A stretch of DNA of 64,000 nt. Source: an uncultured Chloroflexota bacterium. Its GTDB lineage: Bacteria; Chloroflexota; Limnocylindria; Limnocylindrales; CSP1-4. Position numbers and translations under genes: made by a program. Under the pieces are notes generated by a model. That model was not told where the DNA came from, made no database searches, and worked only from the letters and a program-made list of their open reading frames with translations. This document shows positions 18,962-27,697 of this stretch, piece by piece (position 1 is the stretch's first letter; every line of letters begins with the position of its first letter). The stretch is taken from NCBI GenBank assembly GCA_903822495.1, contig CAIJPD010000052.1, positions 124,001 to 188,000 of the forward strand. Direction: 5' to 3'.

Positions 18962-20208
18962 GCTCCACCACGGACGATCTCCGCCCGGTGCGCCGCGAGA
19001 CGGTGACCGTGGATGTGGCCGGTGTTCCGGTCGGCAGCCGTCACCCCATCGTGGTCCAGTCGATGACGAACACGGACACGGCCGACCCGCATGCCACCGC
19101 GATCCAGGTCGGTCGCCTGGCCAACGCCGGGAGCGAGCTGGTCAGGGTGACCGTCAACAACGACGCGGCCGCCGCCGCCGTCCCGGAGATGGTCCGCCGG
19201 CTGCGCGACCTCGGCGTCGACGTGCCGGTCATCGGTGACTTCCACTACAACGGCCACCAGCTCCTGGTCGAGTACCCGGAGATGGCCCGATCGCTGGCCA
19301 AGTACCGGATCAACCCCGGCAACGTGGGCACCAAGCGACACGACGAGCACTTCCAGGCGATCGTCCGCGTGGCGATCGAGAACGACAAGCCGGTCCGGAT
19401 CGGCGTCAATTGGGGTTCGCTCGACCAGGACGTCCTGACCGAGCTGATGGACGCCAATGCCGTGGCAGCCAGGCCACGGGACGGGCGGCTCGTGATGCTC
19501 GAGGCCATGGTGGAGTCGGCCATGCGGTCCGCGGAGCTGGCCGAACTGACAGGCCTGGGGCACGACCGGATCATCCTGTCCGCCAAGGTCTCCGGCGTGC
19601 GCGACCTCGTGGACGTCTACCGGATGCTCGCCACGAGATCGGACTACCCGCTGCACCTGGGGCTGACCGAGGCGGGACAGGGGATGAAGGGCGTGGTCGC
19701 CACCACGGCCGGCCTCGCCATCGTGCTCAACGAGGGGATCGGGGACACCATCCGCGTCTCGCTCACGCCGATGCCCGGCCAGGATCGCGAGGAGGAAGTG
19801 CGCGTCGCGCAGCAGGTTCTCCAGAGCCTGGGAATCCGCTCGTTCACGCCGCAGGTCACGGCCTGCCCCGGCTGCGGCCGAACAACGTCCACCTTCTTCC
19901 AGGAGCTGGCCGAGAAGGTCAGCCTCCACCTCCGCGACCGAATGCCGGTCTGGGCGGGGCAGTACCCCGGGGTCGAGGAGCTGCGCGTGGCCGTGATGGG
20001 CTGCGTCGTCAACGGCCCGGGCGAGTCGAAGCACGCCGACATCGGCATCAGCCTCCCGGGCACGTTCGAGGAGCCGGTGGCGCCCGTCTTCATCGACGGC
20101 CAGAAGGGGCCCACGCTCCGGGGCGACGGCCTTGCGGACGAGTTCCTGCGTCTCCTCGACGACTATGTCGAGCGCCGCTATCGGCCAACGGCGGCCACCT
20201 CCGGCTAG
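18958..20208 (+). CDS. ispG: (E)-4-hydroxy-3-methylbut-2-enyl-diphosphate synthase
   Basis: Iron-sulfur enzyme of the MEP pathway converting MEcPP to HMBPP. N-terminal TIM-barrel with [14 protein letters not shown] and [11 protein letters not shown]-terminal [4Fe-4S] domain with CPGCGRTT and [16 protein letters not shown]. At 416 residues it is the short bacterial form. Last gene of the rpsB-ispG run; a promoter follows within 70 nt. Confidence 0.97.
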   Translation: MSSTTDDLRPVRRETVTVDVAGVPVGSRHPIVVQSMTNTDTADPHATAIQVGRLANAGSELVRVTVNNDAAAAAVPEMVRRLRDLGVDVPVIGDFHYNGHQLLVEYPEMARSLAKYRINPGNVGTKRHDEHFQAIVRVAIENDKPVRIGVNWGSLDQDVLTELMDANAVAARPRDGRLVMLEAMVESAMRSAELAELTGLGHDRIILSAKVSGVRDLVDVYRMLATRSDYPLHLGLTEAGQGMKGVVATTAGLAIVLNEGIGDTIRVSLTPMPGQDREEEVRVAQQVLQSLGIRSFTPQVTACPGCGRTTSTFFQELAEKVSLHLRDRMPVWAGQYPGVEELRVAVMGCVVNGPGESKHADIGISLPGTFEEPVAPVFIDGQKGPTLRGDGLADEFLRLLDDYVERRYRPTAATSG

Positions 20209-20271
20209 CCCAGGCGGCGGCCGGCTGACCGCGACCGCAGCCTGGACCCGAGACGCCCGGCAGGGGGGCTG

Positions 20272-20300
20272 TTGAGGGTCCTGAAGGGCGCGTGTATACT
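20272..20300 (+). promoter_or_regulatory. Sigma70-type promoter for the nusA operon
   Basis: TTGAGG at 20272-20277, exact 17-nt spacer, TATACT at 20295-20300. Best -35/-10 pair seen in the window. Predicted start about 20307, leaving a leader of about 95 nt that contains a strong intrinsic terminator before nusA. No rimP gene lies between ispG and nusA. Confidence 0.7.
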
Positions 20301-20325
20301 CCGGTCAACAGTTTGGCCGCTCCGC

Positions 20326-20353
20326 GACGTGGGTGACCCCCACGTCTTTTTTT
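20326..20353 (+). terminator. Intrinsic terminator/attenuator in the nusA leader
   Basis: GACGTGGG (20326-20333), 5-nt loop, CCCACGTC (20339-20346), then seven T residues (20347-20353). It lies downstream of the nusA promoter and upstream of the nusA start, so it should prematurely stop transcripts of the operon after about 45 nt. It could also end readthrough from ispG. NusA stimulates hairpin termination, so feedback attenuation is plausible. Confidence 0.8.
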
Positions 20354-20402
20354 CGGGGCCGCCGTCCATCGATTGTCATACCGTCAGGGCGAAGGGGGCG
20401 AC

Positions 20403-21551
20403 ATGAGTCGAGATTTCGTCGGTGCCCTCCTGCAGCTCAACGCCGAGAAGCAGGTGCCCCGCGAGCAGCTGATCCGGACCGTCGAGGAGGCGATCCAGTC
20501 AGCCTATCGGCGCGTCGCCGGAGACGAGGACATCCACGTCCGGATCGACGCCGATTCCGGGAAGATCCGCGTCTTCCGCGCACGCCGCGTGGTGGATGAG
20601 ATCGACGATGCCGCCACCCAGGTGACCCTCGAGGATGCCCGAAAGCTCCAGCCCGACGCCCAGGTGGGCGACATGGTGGAGACGGAGCAGCTGGACGGCG
20701 ATGTCTTCGGCCGAATTGGCGCGCAGACGGCCAAGCAGGTCGTCCTGCAGCGGCTCCGAGAGGCCGAGCGCGACGTCGTCTTCGACCAGTTCGCCCGGAA
20801 CGAAGGCGAGCTGATCACGGGCACGGTCAATCGGGTCGAGCAGCGGGCGCTGATCCTGGACGTCGGCAAGGGCGTCGAGGCGATCCTGGCCACCACCGAG
20901 CAGTCACCGGTCGAGCACTACCGGATCGGCCAGAACGTCAAGGCCTACGTCCTCGAGGTTCGCCGGTCCGTGCGGGGCCCCCAGATCTTCGTGTCGCGCA
21001 CCCACAAGGGCTTCCTCAAGCGACTGTTCGAGCTGGAAGTCCCCGAGATCCACAACGGGACCGTCGAGGTCAAGGCCATCTCCCGGGAGGCCGGCAGCCG
21101 GTCGAAGGTCGCGGTCGGCTCCCGCCAGGAGGGTCTCGATCCGGTCGGCGCCACCGTCGGGCAGCGCGGCGCGCGCGTACAGGCGGTCGTGGCCGAGATC
21201 GGCGGCGAGAAGATCGACGTCGTCCCGTGGAACGACGACCCGGCTGTCTTCGTGGCCAACGCGCTGTCCCCGGCGCAGGTCCTGTCCGTCGACATCGATG
21301 AGGAGCACCGGATCGCCAATGTGATCGTGCCCGAGCGGATGCTCTCGCTGGCCATCGGCCGCGAGGGTCAGAACGCCCGGCTCGCCGCGCGCCTGACGGG
21401 CTGGCGGATCGACATCCGGAGCGACGTCTCGGCCGCCGAGGCCCGTGCCGCCGCGGAATCGCCTGGCCCCGAGGAGGTCATCCCCGTCGCGGAATCGCCT
21501 GCGCCCGCCGAGGCCGAGCCGGCCGCGGACTCCGGGGAGGTGGCGTCGTAG
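20403..21551 (+). CDS. nusA: Transcription termination/antitermination factor NusA
   Basis: RNA-polymerase-associated factor controlling pausing, termination and antitermination. N-terminal domain (SRDFVGALLQLNAEKQVPREQL), S1 domain (GELITGTVNRVEQRALILDVG), KH1 (RSKVAVGSRQEGLDPVGATVGQRG) and KH2 (LAIGREGQNARLAARLTGWRIDI). It ends with an acidic/Ala-rich tail and lacks the enterobacterial C-terminal repeats. ATG 20403 with GGGGG upstream; an earlier in-frame start at 20373 adds only ten unrelated residues. 382 residues. Attenuator-controlled leader. Confidence 0.97.
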   Translation: MSRDFVGALLQLNAEKQVPREQLIRTVEEAIQSAYRRVAGDEDIHVRIDADSGKIRVFRARRVVDEIDDAATQVTLEDARKLQPDAQVGDMVETEQLDGDVFGRIGAQTAKQVVLQRLREAERDVVFDQFARNEGELITGTVNRVEQRALILDVGKGVEAILATTEQSPVEHYRIGQNVKAYVLEVRRSVRGPQIFVSRTHKGFLKRLFELEVPEIHNGTVEVKAISREAGSRSKVAVGSRQEGLDPVGATVGQRGARVQAVVAEIGGEKIDVVPWNDDPAVFVANALSPAQVLSVDIDEEHRIANVIVPERMLSLAIGREGQNARLAARLTGWRIDIRSDVSAAEARAAAESPGPEEVIPVAESPAPAEAEPAADSGEVAS

Positions 21552-21559
21552 CCGCGCCG

Positions 21560-21865
21560 GTGGCCGCCGGGCGGGTTCGGCGCGCCCCCACTCGTTCCTG
21601 CGTTGCGTGCCGAACCCCGCGGGCCAAGCAGGAGTTGCTGCGCATCGTCCGGACCCCGACCGGCGAGATCCGACCGGACGCGACGGGTCGCCTGCCCGGT
21701 CGCGGCGCCTACGTCTGCCAAGGGGGCGGCTGCCTGAGCCTTGCCCTCACCCGCGGCCAGCTGGCCCGGGCACTCGAGACGACCATCCCGGCGGAGGTGC
21801 GCGCCGCGCTCCTGACCGTCCCCCAGACTGCAACACACCAAGGAGGCGAACGTGGCGAGGAGTAG
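21560..21865 (+). CDS. rnpM: YlxR/RnpM family RNA-binding protein
   Basis: Small (101-residue) nucleic-acid-binding protein of the YlxR family, reported in Bacillus to bind RNase P and modulate it. The motif CVACRTPRAKQELLRIVR and GRLPGRGAYVC match. GTG start, 8 nt after nusA. The 3' end overlaps infB by 14 nt. Position between nusA and infB is conserved. Confidence 0.92.
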   Translation: MAAGRVRRAPTRSCVACRTPRAKQELLRIVRTPTGEIRPDATGRLPGRGAYVCQGGGCLSLALTRGQLARALETTIPAEVRAALLTVPQTATHQGGERGEE

Positions 21866-23759
21866 GAGCGGCACGCGCGGCCGGCGCGGACCCCGCAAGC
21901 CGGTCCGGCGCGACGGCGCATTCGCGGGCGGCCAGGTCCAGTCGGGTGATTCGCGTGAGCGAAATGCGATCGAGCTCCCGACGACCATCACGGTCAAGGA
22001 GCTCGCCGAGGCGCTCAAGGTCAATCCCGCGGACATCATCCGCGAGCTGATCAAGAGCGGGATCTTTGCGACCATCAACCAGCTGATCGACCGCGACACG
22101 GCGTCCCTGGTCGCCGGCGAGCTCGGCTACGAGGTCGCGGAGGCGGCCGTCCCGGCGGCTCCCGGCTCGGCCGAGGCTTCCGGGTCGGATGGCGCCCCCG
22201 CGGCGGCCACCAAGGAAGACCTGTTCGAGGAGGACGACGCGTCCCTCCTGCTGCCGCGCGCGCCTATCGTCACGGTGATGGGTCACGTGGACCACGGCAA
22301 GACCAGCCTGCTCGACGCGATGCGCAGCACCACGGTTGCGGCAGGCGAGCGGGGTGGGATCACCCAGCACATCGGCGCCAGCGAGGTGGTCAAGGATGGC
22401 CGCCGCGTCGTCTTCCTCGACACCCCGGGTCACGAGGCGTTCACGGCGATGCGGGCCCGCGGCGCCAAGGTCACCGATATCGCGGTGGTCGTCGTGGCGG
22501 CGGATGACGGCGTCATGCCGCAGACGCTGGAGGCGATCAGCCACGCACGCGCGGCCAAGGTGCCGATCATCATCGCCCTGAACAAGATCGACAAGCCGGA
22601 CGCCAACCCGGACCGCGTCAAGAACGAGCTGTCCGAAGCGGGCGTGATCGTCGAGGAGTACGGCGGCGACACGCCCATGGTGCCCGTCTCGGCGCGCACC
22701 CGCGTTGGCCTGGACGCGCTGCTCGACATGATCCTGCTGGTTGCCGAGCTCCAGGAGCTCAAGGCCAATCCCAAGCGCGACGCCATCGGCACGATCATTG
22801 AGGCGGAGCTGGACAAGGGCCGAGGCGCTGTTGCCACGGTGCTCGTCCAGACCGGCACGTTGCGCGTCGGTGACACCATCGTGGTCGGCGACACGTCCGG
22901 CCGCGTCCGGGCCATGGAGAATGACCTCGGCAAGCGCGTGACGAAGGCTGGCCCGGCAACGGCCGTGGTTCTCCTTGGCCTTTCGGAGGTGCCTGCCGCG
23001 GGCGACATCCTGCGCGTGGTCAAGGACGAGAAAGCCGCGCGCGCCATGGTGGACGCCCGCAAGAACATCGCAGCCTCAAAGGCGGGCGAAGGCCCCGGAC
23101 GGGCGACGCTCGAGGACCTCTATCGGCAGATCCAGGCGGGTCAGGCCAAGGAGCTCCGGATCATCCTCAAGACGGATGTGTCCGGCTCCCTCGGGGCCAT
23201 CACGCACGCCCTGGACCAGCTCGACCAGGTCCAGGTCCGGATCAACGTCCTGCACCAGGGCGCGGGCGACATCACCGACAACGACATCCTGCTGGCGTCG
23301 GCATCCAACGCGATCGTGGTGGGCTTCAGCACGAGGATCACCGAGACCGCGCGTCGAGCCGCTGTCAGCGAGGGCGTTGACGTCCGCCTGTACGACATCA
23401 TCTACAAGCTGACCGACGACATCGAGAAGGCGCTCAGCGGCCTCCTCGAGCCGGAGATCATCGAGGTGGTCGAGGGTCGCGCCGAGGTCCGCAAGATCAT
23501 CCGCATCGGGCGGAATGCCATCGCCGGCTCGTACGTCACCGATGGTCGGCTCGTCCGGTCGAACGCCCGCGTCTGGCGCGGCGGCAAGATCATCGCCACC
23601 GACCGGATCGAGTCCCTGCGACGGTTCCGCGATGACGTACGCGAGGTCCAGAAGGACTTCGAGTGCGGTATCGGCCTCGCGAACTTCAACGATTTCGTCG
23701 AGGGCGACATCATCGAGGCGTTCAGCTCGCAGACGGTCAGTCGGTCGGCGCTCGGCTGA
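21852..23759 (+). CDS. infB: Translation initiation factor IF-2
   Basis: GTPase that brings fMet-tRNA to the 30S subunit and promotes subunit joining. GTG at 21852 has a clear AGGAGG upstream. The IF2-N domain ([25 protein letters not shown]) is followed directly by the G domain: [14 protein letters not shown] (about residues 143-156), [16 protein letters not shown] and NKIDKP. Domains II-IV follow. The 635-residue length lacks the long charged N-terminal region of many bacteria. Confidence 0.98.
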   Translation: MARSRSGTRGRRGPRKPVRRDGAFAGGQVQSGDSRERNAIELPTTITVKELAEALKVNPADIIRELIKSGIFATINQLIDRDTASLVAGELGYEVAEAAVPAAPGSAEASGSDGAPAAATKEDLFEEDDASLLLPRAPIVTVMGHVDHGKTSLLDAMRSTTVAAGERGGITQHIGASEVVKDGRRVVFLDTPGHEAFTAMRARGAKVTDIAVVVVAADDGVMPQTLEAISHARAAKVPIIIALNKIDKPDANPDRVKNELSEAGVIVEEYGGDTPMVPVSARTRVGLDALLDMILLVAELQELKANPKRDAIGTIIEAELDKGRGAVATVLVQTGTLRVGDTIVVGDTSGRVRAMENDLGKRVTKAGPATAVVLLGLSEVPAAGDILRVVKDEKAARAMVDARKNIAASKAGEGPGRATLEDLYRQIQAGQAKELRIILKTDVSGSLGAITHALDQLDQVQVRINVLHQGAGDITDNDILLASASNAIVVGFSTRITETARRAAVSEGVDVRLYDIIYKLTDDIEKALSGLLEPEIIEVVEGRAEVRKIIRIGRNAIAGSYVTDGRLVRSNARVWRGGKIIATDRIESLRRFRDDVREVQKDFECGIGLANFNDFVEGDIIEAFSSQTVSRSALG

Positions 23760-23775
23760 CCATGCGCCCAAATCG

Positions 23776-23809
23776 GATCACCGCGGGCCCCACGGGGCGC
23801 GCGGTGATC
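23776..23809 (+). other. infB-rbfA intergenic hairpin
   Basis: GATCACCGCG at 23776-23785 pairs with CGCGGTGATC at 23800-23809, with a GC-rich 14-nt loop. No T tract follows. It lies 27 nt before the rbfA ATG. Possible processing site or weak attenuator; no stronger evidence. Confidence 0.4.
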
Positions 23810-23835
23810 GCACGACCCCGGGGGGAGGGACGGCC

Positions 23836-24438
23836 ATGAGCCAGCGTACCGAGCGGATCGATGAGCTCCTCCGCCAGGAGATCACCGAGCTGCTCAGTCG
23901 ATCGGTCTCCGATCCGAGGATCGGCTTCGTGACGGTCACCCGGGTCGTCACGGCGCAGGATCTGTCCCATGCCAAGGTCTGGGTCAGCATCATCGGCCAG
24001 AGCGGGGAGCGCTCGGCCAGCCTCCATGCCCTGCGTGGGGCCATGCCCTACATCCGGCACCAGCTGGGCGATCGGGTTCGGCTCCGCCGCGTCCCGGACC
24101 TCCACGTGGAGCTGGATGACACGGCCGAGCGCGGGACGCGCGTCCTCCAGATTCTCCATGAGCTGGGCGAGGGTCGGATCCCCGATGATGGGCCCCTCCC
24201 GGGCGAGACCCTGCCGACACCCATCGCCCGCCTGCCACAGGACGGTGAGCCGGAGCACGCGCCCACGCCGGTCGTCAGCGCCCGGCGCCGGGCCACCGGT
24301 CCCCGGCCCACGGGAGCGGCCGGCAGCGGGCGCCCCCAGGGTCCCCAGGCGGGCACCAGGGGCGGCCCGTCCGATGGTCAGCGCAAGCCGGGTCCCAAGG
24401 GTTCGGAGCGGGGTGGCCGGGGCGCTCGTCCGGCATGA
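23836..24438 (+). CDS. rbfA: Ribosome-binding factor A
   Basis: 30S maturation factor (KH-like fold) acting on the 16S 5' helix. ERIDELLRQEITELLSRSVSDPRIGFVTVTRVV and RVPDLHVELDDTAERGTRVLQIL match the family. ATG 23836 is supported by GGGGGAGGGA. The conserved domain ends near residue 115; the remaining 85 residues form an unusual Pro/Gly/Arg-rich basic tail, likely disordered and RNA-binding. ATGA overlap with nrnA. Confidence 0.94.
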   Translation: MSQRTERIDELLRQEITELLSRSVSDPRIGFVTVTRVVTAQDLSHAKVWVSIIGQSGERSASLHALRGAMPYIRHQLGDRVRLRRVPDLHVELDDTAERGTRVLQILHELGEGRIPDDGPLPGETLPTPIARLPQDGEPEHAPTPVVSARRRATGPRPTGAAGSGRPQGPQAGTRGGPSDGQRKPGPKGSERGGRGARPA

Positions 24439-25451
24439 TCGACCTGGGGCCCTGGCTGCCGGACGTCCCGCCGGTCACGCTGGCGCGGATCCGATCGGCC
24501 CGGAGCGTCCTGGCCTTGACACACGAGAACCCGGACGCTGACACGATCGGGGCCGCGTTGGCGGTGGCTCGCCTGATCGAGGCCCAGGGCGGGCGGGCGT
24601 CCGTCGTGTGCACGGACCCCATCCCGCCGTTGTATGCGTTCATCCCGGGCGTGGGCGCCTTCCGGACGGACCCCGAGCCGGGCGTGACCTACGACCTGGT
24701 CGTGGTCTCGGACTGCGGCGACCTGGAGCGCACGGGCGCGGTGGCCCAGCGGAATCGTGCGCTCATCGCGTCCCTGCCGCGGGTGATCCTCGACCACCAT
24801 GCCTCCACTCGTTCCGTCGCCGACGCCGACTGGGTGGATGCCCATGCAGCCGCCACGTGCGAGCTGATCACGATCCTCGCCGTGCGGATGGGCATTCCCC
24901 TGACCGCGGCGGATGGTGCGCTGGCCGCGGCCCTCATGGCTGGCGTCGTCATGGACACGGCGACCTTCGCCCACCCGAACGCCACGCCGCGGACCCTGGC
25001 AGTCGCCGCTGCCCTCGTTGAGGCCGGCGCGCCCCTCTCGGACATCTCTCGCCGGCTGTACCGGACCAAGCCAACGGCCCAGCTGCACCTGTTTGGCCGG
25101 ATTCTCGACCGGATTTCGACCGCTGCCGGCGGCCGGATCGTCTACAGCACACTGCTGGAGCGTGACCTGGTGGCCACGGGCACCACGGCCGCCCAGTCCG
25201 AAGGATTGATCGACCTGCTGTCGCAGGCGGAGGAGGCGGACATCGCGATCCTGTTCAAGGAGGCCGGGGCTACCACCCGGATCAGTGTCCGCACCCGCCC
25301 GGGCGGCGTGGATGGCACCGTGCTCACCGGGACCTTCGGCGGGGGCGGGCATGCACGCGCCGCGGGCGCCACGGTCGAAGACACGCTCGAGGCCGCGCGT
25401 GCCGTGGTCCTTGCCGAGGCGGAGCGGCTGATCGCCGCTCTTGGCCACTGA
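24435..25451 (+). CDS. nrnA: DHH-family phosphoesterase, NrnA-like oligoribonuclease/pAp phosphatase
   Basis: Degrades short oligoribonucleotides and 3',5'-bisphosphate nucleotides (family knowledge). The DHH domain shows THENPDADTIGAAL, SDCGD, ILDHHAS and DTATF, the metal ligands; the DHHA1 domain ends with FGGGGHARAAGA. 338 residues, normal. It sits between rbfA and truB as in many Gram-positive-like genomes and may work with the PNPase downstream in finishing RNA decay. Confidence 0.92.
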   Translation: MIDLGPWLPDVPPVTLARIRSARSVLALTHENPDADTIGAALAVARLIEAQGGRASVVCTDPIPPLYAFIPGVGAFRTDPEPGVTYDLVVVSDCGDLERTGAVAQRNRALIASLPRVILDHHASTRSVADADWVDAHAAATCELITILAVRMGIPLTAADGALAAALMAGVVMDTATFAHPNATPRTLAVAAALVEAGAPLSDISRRLYRTKPTAQLHLFGRILDRISTAAGGRIVYSTLLERDLVATGTTAAQSEGLIDLLSQAEEADIAILFKEAGATTRISVRTRPGGVDGTVLTGTFGGGGHARAAGATVEDTLEAARAVVLAEAERLIAALGH

Positions 25452-25452
25452 G

Positions 25453-26442
25453 ATGGGCACACGTCGTGGCGTCGCTGACCTGGATGGCATCCTGGTCGTC
25501 GCCAAGCCGCCCGGCCCCACGTCGCACGATGTCGTGGCGCTGGTGAGACGGCTCTCGGGGACCCGCAGGGTGGGTCATGGCGGGACGCTGGATCCGTTCG
25601 CGGCTGGCGTGCTGCCGGTCTTCCTCGGCCGGGCAACGCGCCTCGTGGAGTACCACGCTTCGGATCGCAAGCAGTACCGGGCCACCATCTGCTTTGGGGC
25701 CATGTCCACGACGGACGATCCGGAGGGCGAGCTCACACCGGTGGGCGGCCCACGACTGACGCGCGACCTGGTGGAATCCGCCCTGGCCACCATGGTGGGC
25801 CCCATCTCACAGATGCCGCCGGCCTACAGCGCCCTCAAGATCGGCGGTCGCCGGGCCTACGCCATGGCCCGGGCCGGCGAGACGGTGACGCTGATGCCGC
25901 GCTCGGTCACGCTCGACCGGCTGGAGATGGTCGGCTGGGACCAGACTGATCCGGATCGTCCAATCGCCGTGGTCGACGTGGACTGCTCACCGGGGACGTA
26001 CGTCCGGGCGATTGCCCGAGACCTCGGTGCGGCGCTCGGCGGCGGCGCCTACCTCGGCGCGCTCTCCCGCATGGCGAGTGGCCCGTTCCGCCTGGAAGGC
26101 GCGATCGGTCTCGAGGAGCTTCGCGCGCTGGCGGCGACGCCCGCGTCGCTGGCGACACGGCTCCTCCCGATGGACGCGGGGCTGGAGGATCTGCCCACGG
26201 TGCAGCTCAATGACGCCGAGGTGGCCGATGTCACCTCCGGGCGATTCGTGCGCCCGACCGCCGGTCTTCCCGCCGGTGACCCGACGCAACCGGTCCGCAT
26301 CATGGACGGCGCGGGGCGGCTCGTCGCCATGGGCCTGCGGGCCGCCGGGCGGCTCGCGCCCACCAAGGTCCTGGTCGATGTCCCCGGCGCGCCGCCGCCC
26401 GGCGCGCGGCCCGCAGGCCCGACTCCGCCTGACGACGAATGA
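25453..26442 (+). CDS. truB: tRNA pseudouridine(55) synthase TruB
   Basis: Isomerises U55 in the T-loop of tRNAs. GHGGTLDPFAAGVLPV carries the catalytic Asp (D47 from this start); YRATICFG, PAYSALKIGGRRAY and CSPGTYVRAIARDLG follow. I use ATG 25453 right after the nrnA stop; a TTG at 25441 inside nrnA is a less likely start. 329 residues. Stop overlaps the ribF ATG. Confidence 0.95.
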   Translation: MGTRRGVADLDGILVVAKPPGPTSHDVVALVRRLSGTRRVGHGGTLDPFAAGVLPVFLGRATRLVEYHASDRKQYRATICFGAMSTTDDPEGELTPVGGPRLTRDLVESALATMVGPISQMPPAYSALKIGGRRAYAMARAGETVTLMPRSVTLDRLEMVGWDQTDPDRPIAVVDVDCSPGTYVRAIARDLGAALGGGAYLGALSRMASGPFRLEGAIGLEELRALAATPASLATRLLPMDAGLEDLPTVQLNDAEVADVTSGRFVRPTAGLPAGDPTQPVRIMDGAGRLVAMGLRAAGRLAPTKVLVDVPGAPPPGARPAGPTPPDDE

Positions 26443-27269
26443 TCGGCCGGACGATGGACGTTGTGGCCGGGATCGACGCCCTCCGGCCGGAGCTCGGCCG
26501 AGTCTTCTTTGCGGTCGGCGTCTTCGACGGGCTGCATCGGGGCCACTTGTACCTGCTGGAGCATCTCTTGCGGGCGTCCGCGGCCCACGGGGCTCGCGCC
26601 GGGGTGATCACCTTTGATGCCCATCCGGACGAGATCCTCGTCGGATCGGCACCCCCGCTCCTCGTTGATCCGGCGGAACGGCTGGCTCGCCTCGAGACGG
26701 CCGGTGTGGCGGTCACGGTCGTGCAGACCTTCGACGAGGCCCTTCGCAACACGACGTACGGGGACTTCGTCCGGCGGATCGCCGACCGGGTGGAGCTGGC
26801 TGGCTTCCTGATGACCCCCGACGCGGCCTTCGGGCACCGACGCGCGGGTACCCCGTCGGCCCTCGCGGACCTGGGCCTGGAGATGGGCTTCCAGGTCGAC
26901 GTGGTCCCAGTCCTGGGCGGTGACGCCGGCCCCATCCGCAGCTCCGAGATCCGTGCCGCGATCGCGGCCGGGGAGATCGATCGGGCCGCGGATCTCCTGG
27001 GTCGCGATGTCGCCCTGGTGGGCCGGGCATCAGAGGGCACCGACGCGAAGGCGACCGCCCTCCGCTTCGACTTGCCGGTGGCCATGCCGCCGGACGGGGC
27101 CTATCGCGTGCTGGTCGAGGTGGCCGGGGAGGACTATCCGCTCCGCCGACGACTCATCATCGACGGCGGCCAGGCGCGGCTGGAGCCCGCGGTGGGGGAC
27201 CATCCGACGGACCGCCTGCGGGTCAGGTTGCCCAACTCGCGTGGGCCTGCTACCATCCGCAAGTCATAG
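26439..27269 (+). CDS. ribF: RibF-type FAD synthetase with degenerate kinase domain
   Basis: The N-terminal nucleotidyltransferase (FMN adenylyltransferase) domain is recognisable: GVFDGLHRGHLYLL, TFDAHP, TPDAAFGHRRAG and PIRSSEIRAAIAAGEIDRAADLLGR. The C-terminal part, which should be riboflavin kinase (~125 residues), is only about 85 residues. It lacks the GxPTAN motif, keeping only a PDGAYRVLVEV-like strand. It may therefore adenylate FMN but not phosphorylate riboflavin. 276 residues; a second in-frame ATG lies 15 nt downstream. Confidence 0.85.
   Translation: MIGRTMDVVAGIDALRPELGRVFFAVGVFDGLHRGHLYLLEHLLRASAAHGARAGVITFDAHPDEILVGSAPPLLVDPAERLARLETAGVAVTVVQTFDEALRNTTYGDFVRRIADRVELAGFLMTPDAAFGHRRAGTPSALADLGLEMGFQVDVVPVLGGDAGPIRSSEIRAAIAAGEIDRAADLLGRDVALVGRASEGTDAKATALRFDLPVAMPPDGAYRVLVEVAGEDYPLRRRLIIDGGQARLEPAVGDHPTDRLRVRLPNSRGPATIRKS
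27228..27256 (+). promoter_or_regulatory. Promoter for rpsO-pnp
   Basis: TTGCCC (27228-27233), 17-nt spacer, TACCAT (27251-27256), with an extended TGC before the -10. It lies in the last codons of ribF, about 52 nt ahead of rpsO, letting rpsO-pnp be transcribed apart from the nusA operon. Confidence 0.6.
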
Positions 27270-27307
27270 AAGTGCAAACGTAGCAACAGTTCGTTTCGGA
27301 GGACCGA

Positions 27308-27577
27308 GTGCCGCTCGCGCGGGAACAGAAGCAGGAGATCATTACCGGGTTCGCCACAGTCGAGGGCGATACCGGCTCACCCGAAGTTCAGGTCGCCCTC
27401 CTGACGGAGCGCATCAAGGAACTGACGGATCATCTCCGAAGCTTTCCCAAGGACAACCATTCGCGCCGCGGCCTCCTCAAGCTCGTCGGCCAGCGCCGCC
27501 GCCTTCTTGCGTACCTGATCAAGAAGGACAATGCGCGCTACCGCGCCGTGATCGCACGGCTGGGACTTCGCCGCTAG
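27308..27577 (+). CDS. rpsO: 30S ribosomal protein S15
   Basis: 89-residue 16S rRNA-binding protein: [48 protein letters not shown] start with GGAGG 5-9 nt upstream. Own promoter and a hairpin terminator behind it. The rpsO-pnp pairing is widely conserved. Confidence 0.98.
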   Translation: MPLAREQKQEIITGFATVEGDTGSPEVQVALLTERIKELTDHLRSFPKDNHSRRGLLKLVGQRRRLLAYLIKKDNARYRAVIARLGLRR

Positions 27578-27590
27578 GCCGTTCGCTTCA

Positions 27591-27612
27591 GACCCGCGCA
27601 GTCGCGCGGGTC
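27591..27612 (+). terminator. rpsO-pnp intergenic terminator-like hairpin
   Basis: GACCCGCGC (27591-27599), AGTC loop, GCGCGGGTC (27604-27612): a perfect 9-bp stem with tetraloop. It is followed by TCTTGC, only a weak T tract, so partial termination or RNase processing ahead of pnp is likely. In E. coli the same gap is an RNase III site (knowledge, not shown here). Confidence 0.65.
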
Positions 27613-27697
27613 TCTTGCATTCGGGTCCTGGCCGGTAGGTCTGGCCACCGAGCCGCAGGCTCGCGTCCTCCGCACGATGCAGGAGGAACAGATTCCC

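Noticed and set aside
27270-27307. FMN riboswitch or other ligand-sensing leader near ribF/rpsO
   Set aside because: The gap is too short and has no conserved aptamer-like structure; ribF has no leader of its own.
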